From: Sphingobacteriales bacterium 16-39-50
Lineage (GTDB): Bacteria; Bacteroidota; Bacteroidia; Sphingobacteriales; Sphingobacteriaceae
Reading direction: 5' to 3'
Assembly (NCBI GenBank): GCA_002257025.1
Contig: NCHA01000003.1
Coordinates: 158,269-222,268, forward strand
Length of the DNA stretch: 64,000 bases
The position numbers were made by a program, and so were the translations under genes. The notes under the pieces were generated by a model. It searched no databases, was not told the origin of the DNA, and saw only the letters and a list, made by a program, of their open reading frames with translations. Below, piece after piece: positions 52,840 through 59,552 of the stretch. Positions within the stretch are counted from its first letter, which is position 1; each line of letters begins with the position of its first letter.

Positions 52840-53607
52840 TTATATATCCAGCTCCAAAAGCACCGGACAATGATCAGAATGTCTGGCTTCAGGAAGAATG
52901 GCTGCCCGTTTCAGTTTTTCCCTTAATTTTTCTGAAACCAGATTATAATCGATTCGCCAGCCCAGATTTTTAGCCCTTGCATTTGCTCTGAAACTCCACC
53001 AGGTATAGTTATGTGGTTCATTATTGAAATGCCTGAATGAGTCAATATATCCTGAATTGATAAAATCTTCCATCCATTCGCGCTCTGCCGGCAGAAAGCC
53101 CGAAGAATTTGCATTTGATTTGGGATTGTGAATATCAATTGGTCTATGGCAAATATTATAATCACCCGAAATCACCAAATTTGGGATTTCAAGTTTAATT
53201 TTATCTGAATAATCTCTGAAATCTTCCAGAAAACGATATTTGAAGTCCTGACGTTCTTCCCCGCTCGAGCCGGAAGGAAAATAGGTGCTCATCACAGATA
53301 TTCCTTCAAAATCTGCCCTTAAAATGCGTCCTTCACGGTCGTAATCGTCCATTCCTGAACTGTATTCTACATGTTTAGGACTAATTTTAGTGAAAATGGC
53401 TGTGCCGCTGTACCCTTTTTTTTCTGCCGGATTCCAGTAATGTTCATAGCCCATTTGCTCAAGCAGGAGCAGATCTGTAAGCTGATCGGGAGTGGCTTTT
53501 ATTTCCTGCAAACAAACCACATCCGGGTTTGCGGCCTTTAACCATTCCAGCCAGTTCTTGCTTAAAGCAGAGCGAATTCCGTTAACATTATAGGTAATGA
53601 TCTTCAT
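52840..53607 (-). CDS. xth: Exodeoxyribonuclease III
   Basis: A 255-aa AP endonuclease/3'-5' exonuclease of the ExoIII family in base excision repair. Characteristic motifs are ITYNVNGIRSAL (Asn), VVCLQEIKATPDQL (metal-binding Glu), ISGDYNICHRPIDIHNP (Asp/Asn pair), KNLGWRIDYNLVS and ARHSDHCPVLLEL (catalytic Asp-His). Length is normal. Minus-strand neighbour genes are the cyclophilin (5-bp gap) and a small conserved gene, probably one operon. Confidence 0.97.
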   Translation of the reverse strand: MKIITYNVNGIRSALSKNWLEWLKAANPDVVCLQEIKATPDQLTDLLLLEQMGYEHYWNPAEKKGYSGTAIFTKISPKHVEYSSGMDDYDREGRILRADFEGISVMSTYFPSGSSGEERQDFKYRFLEDFRDYSDKIKLEIPNLVISGDYNICHRPIDIHNPKSNANSSGFLPAEREWMEDFINSGYIDSFRHFNNEPHNYTWWSFRANARAKNLGWRIDYNLVSEKLREKLKRAAILPEARHSDHCPVLLELDI

Positions 53608-53612
53608 AGAAA

Positions 53613-54314
53613 TTAAAGTGTATTGTGTTTTAAATTCAGTTTCTTTTCGATTTTTCTTGCTTCTCTTTTTTTGAGTACACTAATCATCATCGAAATATCT
53701 TCTACAGGACGATCAGAAGGCCCTGTTTTAAGCACTGCGATTGCATCGATCATTTCAATCCCAATGACCACCTCGCCGTAAACTGTGTAGTTTTGATCCA
53801 GATGCGGTGTTCCACCCAGTTCTTTATACACCTTGCGTTGTGATTCGGGAATGATTCGCCCATTCATTCTTTTCATTTGCAAATCGTCAAGTGTAGGATC
53901 GGTCCATTTCTTACCCTGAACGATATAGAACTGACTGGCACTTGATTCTTTCTGAGGGTTATTATCCCGGGCTGCTGCCAGGACCCCTTTTTTATGAAAA
54001 AGGCTGTCTCTAAACTCGGCTTCCACCCGGTATTTCAAGTCACCCTCACCCAATGCCTGACCCGGTTTTGCTGTTTTTGAATCCGGATCACCGCCCTGAA
54101 TCATAAATTCTTTGATCACCCGGTGAAAAAGGGTTCCATTATAATAACCTTCTCTGCTCAGTTTCAGAAAATTATCACGGTGCTTAGGAGTTTGGTTGTA
54201 TAGCATGATGATGCATTCGCCTTTACTGGTTTTGATCTTTACAAAATCATGTTTGGGTTTAGCGAAAACTGAGCCGGCACAAAATATCAGTAAGAAAACA
54301 GATAGTTTTTTCAT
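53613..54314 (-). CDS. Cyclophilin-type peptidyl-prolyl isomerase
   Basis: A 233-aa exported PPIase. The signal peptide is MKKLSVFLLIFCAGSVFA. The cyclophilin core shows FHRVIKEFMIQGGDPDS with the catalytic Arg and the Gln, QFYIVQGKKWTDP, and YTVYGEVVIGIEMIDAI. It has an insert (about 110-180) as in many Bacteroidota cyclophilins. It aids folding in the periplasm. The end of the protein is a basic helix (KKREARKIEKKLNLK). Confidence 0.95.
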   Translation of the reverse strand: MKKLSVFLLIFCAGSVFAKPKHDFVKIKTSKGECIIMLYNQTPKHRDNFLKLSREGYYNGTLFHRVIKEFMIQGGDPDSKTAKPGQALGEGDLKYRVEAEFRDSLFHKKGVLAAARDNNPQKESSASQFYIVQGKKWTDPTLDDLQMKRMNGRIIPESQRKVYKELGGTPHLDQNYTVYGEVVIGIEMIDAIAVLKTGPSDRPVEDISMMISVLKKREARKIEKKLNLKHNTL

Positions 54315-54324
54315 TTCTCAGGGA

Positions 54325-54663
54325 TTAAATACTATCAAAATAGGTGATGATCAATGATCGCATAATCATTTCCTGTTCCAGAAGGGTATAGGCAGGGATA
54401 GGTTTAATAAGTTTCCAATGCGGCCAACCATCCTGATCGAGGCCTTCGAGTTCATAAAAACCCAGTTCACTGAATAAGCGGCAGTTGGCTATATGCATTA
54501 ATTCTTCTTTCTGACGTTTACTGAATTTTGCCGGACCTTTGCCGAGTTCCTGAACACCGATCAGAAACAGCATGACCTTCATATCGGGAAGATCTGTATC
54601 AAAATCTTTCGCTATCTGCTCTTGTAATACTTTCCATTTGGCATTTATTTCTGCTGGGGTCAT
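54325..54663 (-). CDS. Conserved hypothetical protein of Bacteroidota
   Basis: A 112-aa soluble protein, mostly helical, with no signal or membrane segment. ATG at 54663 (MTPAEINAKW) is preferred over an in-frame TTG two codons upstream. Recognisable conserved text includes LPDMKVMLFLIGVQELGKG, FSKRQKEELMHIA and the aromatic GWPHWKLIKPIP. It belongs to a small family in Bacteroidota without known function. It is the first gene of the likely operon with the cyclophilin and xth (10-bp and 5-bp gaps), so a role near protein folding or DNA repair cannot be excluded. Confidence 0.72.
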   Translation of the reverse strand: MTPAEINAKWKVLQEQIAKDFDTDLPDMKVMLFLIGVQELGKGPAKFSKRQKEELMHIANCRLFSELGFYELEGLDQDGWPHWKLIKPIPAYTLLEQEMIMRSLIITYFDSI

Positions 54664-54735
54664 GTACAAAAGTCTGCAAAAAAATGGAATATATGACCTG
54701 AAGGAATGTTAAAAGACTAAGCTATCCCGATTCCC

Positions 54736-54761
54736 TGTGGTCGGTGTTATCACCGACCACA
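54736..54761. repeat. GC-rich perfect hairpin (11-bp stem)
   Basis: TGTGGTCGGTG and CACCGACCACA form a perfect 11-bp stem with a TTAT loop between the divergent small hypothetical gene and the Gfo/Idh gene. No T-run follows and both genes point away, so it is not their terminator. It may be an operator or a REP-type repeat. Confidence 0.6.
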
Positions 54762-54800
54762 TGATGTGATTCCCCAACTCTGAAATTTCACATCAAATAC

Positions 54801-54808
54801 TATATTTG
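54801..54808 (+). promoter_or_regulatory. -7 box of the Gfo/Idh/MocA gene
   Basis: TATATTTG exactly matches TAnnTTTG and ends three bases before the ATG at 54812, predicting a leaderless transcript. No TTG is at the standard -33 distance, but the hairpin at 54736-54761 lies upstream. Confidence 0.45.
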
Positions 54809-54811
54809 TTC

Positions 54812-55840
54812 ATGCAAAAACCAATCGTTACTGCTTTACTGGCTTATGGAATGTCCGGAAAGCTATTTCACGGACCCTTTGTTCATGTACATCCGGGCTT
54901 TCATTTTAAAGGGGTGCTTGAGCACAACACTAAAAAAGTAAATGCTGATTATCCTGATGTTAAAAGTTATAATACCCTCGATGAGGTATTGAATGATCCT
55001 GAAATTGAGCTGGTTATTGTTAATACCCCGAGTAATACTCACGTAGATTATTCCAGAAGGGCATTGATGGCCGGAAAGGATATTTTGGTTGAAAAACCAT
55101 TCGCTCCAACACAGGCTGAGGCAAAAGAAATCTTTGATTTGGGAAGAAAACTGAACCGAAAGGTGATGGTGTACCAGAACAGAAGATTTTCGAGCGATTT
55201 TGAAGTTACCCGGGATACCATAAACAGTGGAAAACTCGGTCAGATCATTGAAATGCATTTACGCTATGACCGCTACAGGGCAGAGATCGGTCCGAAGGTC
55301 TTTAAAGAAACTCCAATTCCGGCAGCAGGCATTGTTTATGATCTGGCTGCGCACTTGCTGGATCAGGCAATTTGTATACTTGGCGAGCCTCTTTCGTACC
55401 GTAAAGTTACCGGTGTATACCGTAAGAATTCATTGGTGGATGATTATGGACATATCCACTTAACTTACCCGAACCAACTTAATGTATTCATAACCACAAG
55501 TCTCCTCGTTGCCGATCCCCAGCCGGGAATTATCATTCATGGTACTCAAGGTTCATTTGTAAAGGCATTCTGCGATAAGCAGGAAGATCAATTGATTGCC
55601 GGAATGATGCCCGGTGATCCCGGATTTGGAAATGAGGATGCCGGTAAGGAAGGTCGACTGACATTGATGAGCGAGCAAGGTGAAAAAACCGTTGAACTGG
55701 TACCTTCTGCTGTTGGAAAATATATGGATCTCTTCGAAGCAGTAGTTCAAACCATTAGAAACGATGCTGAGTTTCCGGTGAAGGAATCTGAGGTAATGAT
55801 ACAGATCGGAATACTGGAAAGTGAACCGGATAACATTTAG
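54812..55840 (+). CDS. Gfo/Idh/MocA family NAD(P)-dependent oxidoreductase
   Basis: A 342-aa sugar- or cyclitol-type dehydrogenase. The N-terminal Rossmann fold begins PIVTALLAYGMSGKLFHGPF, with the divergent YGMSG loop common in this branch. VNTPSNTHVDYSRRALMAGK and DILVEKPFAPT (the EKP motif with catalytic Lys) follow. The C-terminal alpha/beta domain contains GIVYDLAAHLLDQAI with the conserved Asp/His. The substrate is unknown; related enzymes oxidise inositol or sugars, and a GntP permease gene lies convergently downstream. ATG 54812 is favoured over TTG 54806. Confidence 0.92.
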   Translation: MQKPIVTALLAYGMSGKLFHGPFVHVHPGFHFKGVLEHNTKKVNADYPDVKSYNTLDEVLNDPEIELVIVNTPSNTHVDYSRRALMAGKDILVEKPFAPTQAEAKEIFDLGRKLNRKVMVYQNRRFSSDFEVTRDTINSGKLGQIIEMHLRYDRYRAEIGPKVFKETPIPAAGIVYDLAAHLLDQAICILGEPLSYRKVTGVYRKNSLVDDYGHIHLTYPNQLNVFITTSLLVADPQPGIIIHGTQGSFVKAFCDKQEDQLIAGMMPGDPGFGNEDAGKEGRLTLMSEQGEKTVELVPSAVGKYMDLFEAVVQTIRNDAEFPVKESEVMIQIGILESEPDNI

Positions 55841-55858
55841 TTTATCTATCGGTTGGAA

Positions 55859-57196
55859 TTAAACAATAAAAGTAGCGAAATAAACAAATATTGCTGTTGA
55901 CATACCTACCACTAAAGTTCCCAGGGTGTAGGTACGATAGCCTGTTTTCACATCAATTCCTGAAAATTGGGTGGTGATCCAGAACCCGCTGTCGTTAGCG
56001 TGAGAAACGACCATTGCCCCGGCTCCAATTGCAGCAACAATGAGTGCTTTCTCGATTTCTGAATCGAAACCCATACCAGGCAACATCGGGGCAACAATGG
56101 ATGCAGTAGTAATCAGAGCCACGGTAGAAGAGCCCTGTGCGGTTTTGATTGCGGCACAAAGTAAAAAGGGAAGCCATATACCGAGGTTTGCACCTGATAA
56201 ACCATTTGCCATTGTCGTGGCAATTCCACTGTTTTGAAGGATTGCCCCAAAAATTCCACCAGCGCCTGAAATAATTATGATTGTGGAAGCATCATTTATT
56301 GCTTTGCCAACCCATCCTGTGGTAGAAAGTATTTCCTTATCGAGCTTTTTAGGGATTAAAAACACAAAAAGCATCCCGATTAATAAGGCAATTACAGGAG
56401 AACCAATAAACCCGATTGTCTTAAACCACCATGTGGCCTTCTGACCCTCAGTGATAGTAAATTCTATAATAGATTTGCCTATGATCAGGATAATGGGAGT
56501 AACTATTGGCAAAAAGGACTTAATTGCTGAGGGTGCATTTTTTATTTTCTCATTGATGGTTTCCTCAGATAATTCAGGATTAGGATCGATATAGGTTCTT
56601 GCTGCATAATACTTTGAATAAAGAATAGCAACAATCAGTGAAAACATTCCGATAATCAGTCCGACGAGCATTACCAGGCCGACATCAGCACCAATAATTC
56701 CTGCAGCAGCAATCGGACCTGGTGTTGGAGGAATTAAAACATGGGATATCATTAAACCCAGAATAAGAGCTACAGCAGTTCCAACAATTGAAAGTCCTGC
56801 TTTTTTGGTGAGACTTTTGTTTAATGGGTTAAGAATAATGAAACCGCTATCAGCAAATACCGGGATGGAGACGATAAATCCGACAATACCCATGGCTTCA
56901 TGCACCCGTTTTTTACCGATAATTTTGATTACGATTTCTGCCAGCTTATAAGCACCGCCCGAGTATTCTAAAAATGCACCGATAATTACGCCGAGTGCAA
57001 TGACGATTCCTATTTTACCCAAAGTGTTACCGAATCCGTCATTGATAGACTTAATTATGGTATCCAAATCCATTCCAGAGACGATTCCAAAGAATAATGC
57101 GACAAATAATAAGGCTAAAAATGGATGCAAATGCCATTTTGCTGTCAGTGAAATGAGCAGTATAACACTGACTACGAGTAGTATAAATGATATCAT
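55859..57196 (-). CDS. GntP family gluconate:H+ symporter
   Basis: A 445-aa permease with about 12 membrane helices. The GntP family is recognised by the N-terminal LHPFLALLFVALFFGIVSGM, LSHVLIPPTPGPIAAAG-like motif (ISHVLIPPTPGPIAAAGI) and the late VVSHANDSGFWIT. These proteins take up gluconate or related sugar acids. There is no gluconate kinase or dehydratase gene beside it. The region upstream contains an unusual run of 13 C, which could alter its promoter spacing. Confidence 0.93.
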   Translation of the reverse strand: MISFILLVVSVILLISLTAKWHLHPFLALLFVALFFGIVSGMDLDTIIKSINDGFGNTLGKIGIVIALGVIIGAFLEYSGGAYKLAEIVIKIIGKKRVHEAMGIVGFIVSIPVFADSGFIILNPLNKSLTKKAGLSIVGTAVALILGLMISHVLIPPTPGPIAAAGIIGADVGLVMLVGLIIGMFSLIVAILYSKYYAARTYIDPNPELSEETINEKIKNAPSAIKSFLPIVTPIILIIGKSIIEFTITEGQKATWWFKTIGFIGSPVIALLIGMLFVFLIPKKLDKEILSTTGWVGKAINDASTIIIISGAGGIFGAILQNSGIATTMANGLSGANLGIWLPFLLCAAIKTAQGSSTVALITTASIVAPMLPGMGFDSEIEKALIVAAIGAGAMVVSHANDSGFWITTQFSGIDVKTGYRTYTLGTLVVGMSTAIFVYFATFIV

Positions 57197-57339
57197 TATT
57201 GAATTTACTATTTAAATTCAAAACCTGAATTCTTTTCTCTCCGGCTTATGTCGATTTTTCTGGAATCTTTTTAGTGTTTTTTAACCTAGATAAAGTTAAT
57301 TTTAATCAGGATCTGAATAATGACCGACATACTATATTA

Positions 57340-57352
57340 CCCCCCCCCCCCC
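57340..57352 (+). repeat. Homopolymeric C13 tract followed by A7
   Basis: Thirteen C followed by seven A, between the sulfatase stop (57390) and the GntP permease start (57196), 144 bp upstream of the permease ATG on its transcribed side. Such a tract is exceptional in this AT-rich window. Confidence 0.9.
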
Positions 57353-57389
57353 AAAAAAATTGCAGGTAACAATAAGATCAGCAATAATT

Positions 57390-58922
57390 CTATTTGTAGT
57401 CTTCGCCCATAAGACTTTTTAAAACTGATTCCTGCCATTCTTTTAGCTTTGTTTCAAGAGATTTTGCAATTTCTGTATGTCTGGAAATCAGGTTGGTTTT
57501 TTCTCCTGGATCAAGCCTCACGTCAAATAGTTCTAACGAAGTTTTTCCATTTGGTAATTCATGAATTACAAGTTTATATTGATTGTCAAGAATAGCCCGA
57601 GCCCCCCAAAAATCCTGTTCCTGTATATCAGGATGATGAAAATTTTTGAAGTTTCTGGTCGCAGTACCATCCTGTATTTTAGCTAAGGGCGTTGTGCCCA
57701 TTTGTAATTTTGGGTCAATATAGGGTATGGGTTTAAATCCTTTCTGAACTCTTTGTGAACCATTCCAAAACATAATTGGTTCTGGTCGACCTTCTTTTTT
57801 ATTTTCAATTATGGGAAGGATATCTTTTCCATCTATTGGTCGATTTGGGAGTGGCTGGCCGATAATTGCAGCTAATGTTGGAAAGACATCAGATGAAACC
57901 ATGTTGACATCGTTCTTTCTTGATCTGGTCAATCGTGATGGCCACTCAAGAACGCTTGGTACGCGAATTCCTCCCTCATAAATACTTCCTTTTTCTTTTC
58001 TGAAAGGTACCGTTGCATTGGCCTCCTTTGGAGTACCATTATCGCCAAAATACCACAGCAATGTATTTTCCCTTAATTTCAATTGTTGTAAATAATCACG
58101 TACATGTCCAATAGATCTGTCCATGGCAGTGATCTCTGCAAATCGCTCACGCAATACCTCCCGCTGCAATCTTTCTATCTGAAGGCCCGTTTCATTAGAA
58201 GTTAGTGAGACCATTTTGTTTCCAAAGGAATCGGGTAAGCGATCATACAGAGCCAAATCTTGTGGTAGTGCGCTGTATGGCTCATGAGGTGATCCATACC
58301 AGATGACAACAAAAAAGGGTTTTCTTTTTTCTTTAGCCTTTTTGATAAAATTAAGAGCTTCCCTAACAATGATCTCTGAACCTTCACCCTCGAATTTTTG
58401 AGGAATACCACCATTTTTTGATAGAACTGGATTCATTTCAAAGAAATTATCGTGTGAAAGCCATTCATCAAAGCCCATTTTTCCGGGATTGGTTGGTGAT
58501 TCTGCTTTTACTGGACCCAGATGCCATTTACCAAAATGTGCAGTGGTATACCCTGCTTTTTTCATCAATTGAGCAATGCTTATTTCTTCTGGTCTGATAG
58601 AAAAACCCGGAGTAAATGTTCCGTAACGATTAGGATGTCGGCCGGTTATAATGCTGCCACGGGTAGGTGAACAAACAGGAGAGGCAGAATAAAATCTATT
58701 AATTTGTATTCCTTCAGAGGCCATTTTATCTAAAATAGGAGTTTTAAGGTAAGGATGCCCGTTATAACCTGTTTCGTCCCATCCATGGTCATCGCCCATT
58801 AACAAGATAATGTTTGGTAATTTATGTTCTATTTTTTCTGCTAAAGCATCCATCATGACAGCATAAAAAACCAAGATTGCTGCGCATAGAATTTTGTTAA
58901 TTTTTATTGATGCCCGGATCAT
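57390..58922 (-). CDS. Secreted sulfatase (S1 family)
   Basis: A 510-aa exported sulfatase. The N-terminal hydrophobic segment (ILCAAILVFYAVMMDALA) is a signal peptide. Metal-binding Asp44-Asp45 sit in LMGDDHGWDE. The formylglycine site is Cys84 in PVCSPTRGSIITGRHPNRYG (CxPxR), which needs anaerobic or aerobic maturase action. Further motifs are AHFGKWHLG and WYFGDNGTPKEANA with the second metal Asp-Asn pair. The target is probably a sulfated glycan. It is a single gene with no SusC/SusD or other sulfatases nearby. Confidence 0.93.
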   Translation of the reverse strand: MIRASIKINKILCAAILVFYAVMMDALAEKIEHKLPNIILLMGDDHGWDETGYNGHPYLKTPILDKMASEGIQINRFYSASPVCSPTRGSIITGRHPNRYGTFTPGFSIRPEEISIAQLMKKAGYTTAHFGKWHLGPVKAESPTNPGKMGFDEWLSHDNFFEMNPVLSKNGGIPQKFEGEGSEIIVREALNFIKKAKEKRKPFFVVIWYGSPHEPYSALPQDLALYDRLPDSFGNKMVSLTSNETGLQIERLQREVLRERFAEITAMDRSIGHVRDYLQQLKLRENTLLWYFGDNGTPKEANATVPFRKEKGSIYEGGIRVPSVLEWPSRLTRSRKNDVNMVSSDVFPTLAAIIGQPLPNRPIDGKDILPIIENKKEGRPEPIMFWNGSQRVQKGFKPIPYIDPKLQMGTTPLAKIQDGTATRNFKNFHHPDIQEQDFWGARAILDNQYKLVIHELPNGKTSLELFDVRLDPGEKTNLISRHTEIAKSLETKLKEWQESVLKSLMGEDYK

Positions 58923-58973
58923 TTTTGTAGTTTTTTAGTGAATATCAGGTATTTAATTTAGGGGAAAATAATT

Positions 58974-58991
58974 ATGAATTAATCAATTCAT
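58974..58991. promoter_or_regulatory. Inverted repeat between the sulfatase and metal-uptake genes
   Basis: ATGAATT and AATTCAT flank AATC, a perfect 7-bp dyad in the 202-bp divergent intergenic region. It could be an operator of either gene; no known consensus is matched. Confidence 0.35.
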
Positions 58992-59045
58992 TAAAATAGT
59001 ATTCTCACTGGTTAAAACCATGTTTAGAACACCTTTAGCAATCAA

Positions 59046-59064
59046 TTTGTAAAATTGTTACAAA
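59046..59064. promoter_or_regulatory. 19-bp dyad TTTGTAA-N5-TTACAAA upstream of the His/Cys protein
   Basis: A perfect 7-bp inverted repeat with a five-base spacer, 39 bases upstream of the -7 box at 59104. The architecture resembles operators of Fur-family (Fur/Zur) regulators, but it does not match a known consensus exactly. Located before a metal-like receptor pair, it is a reasonable operator candidate. Confidence 0.4.
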
Positions 59065-59103
59065 CCTCATTTCTATGTATTAGGTATTGATTAAGCTTTT
59101 CTC

Positions 59104-59111
59104 TAATTTTG
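59104..59111 (+). promoter_or_regulatory. -7 box of the His/Cys protein and TonB receptor operon
   Basis: TAATTTTG matches TAnnTTTG exactly, 13 bases before the start codon. TTG at 59087-59089 is 14 bases upstream, slightly short of the normal spacing. Confidence 0.5.
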
Positions 59112-59124
59112 TTTTGAAAATTGT

Positions 59125-59469
59125 ATGAAAAAAATTAGAAAAACACTTAGCTTTTACCTGTCAGTATTCCTGCTGATGGCGTTTTCGGCTGTTTTTCTAC
59201 CTTTAGATGTATTTCATAATCACTCTCCGATTCCACAGTCATCTGGTACTGAAAAGCTAAATTCAAGCACTTCTCATGAGTTAAATGTTCAGAACAAAGC
59301 TGATTATTGCTGGGTTTGTGCCGTTCATATTGATAAAACCTTCACCAAGACTTCTTTCTATGAAAAGATCAGACTATCTCCAATGATGTCTGTTTTTCTG
59401 AATAATGAAGTTACTTCCTATTTTGTTGAACAACTCCTCTCTACCCTAAGAGGTCCCCCTACGGAATAA
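59125..59469 (+). CDS. Small exported His/Cys protein
   Basis: A 114-aa protein with an N-terminal hydrophobic signal or anchor (FYLSVFLLMAFSAVFLPLDVF). It is followed by HNHSPIP and later YCWVCAVHIDKTFTK, a CxxC-like pair with nearby His; it ends with LSTLRGPPTE. Proteins of this type, short with HxH and CxxC elements and an RGPP tail, often precede TonB-dependent receptors in Bacteroidota. They may bind a metal, but no function is established. The receptor follows 83 bp downstream, so they are likely co-transcribed. Confidence 0.7.
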   Translation: MKKIRKTLSFYLSVFLLMAFSAVFLPLDVFHNHSPIPQSSGTEKLNSSTSHELNVQNKADYCWVCAVHIDKTFTKTSFYEKIRLSPMMSVFLNNEVTSYFVEQLLSTLRGPPTE

Positions 59470-59552
59470 CTATTTCATTCATTTTTTAATTGTTATGCAG
59501 CGTTTTTACGCCTGCAGTTCTATTCCGTTTATTTAATTCTAATTCCATAGAA

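Noticed and set aside
52634..52873. 79-codon open frame in the xth-proximal gap
   Set aside because: It runs through the palindromic element and into xth antisense, with no family match or start signal.
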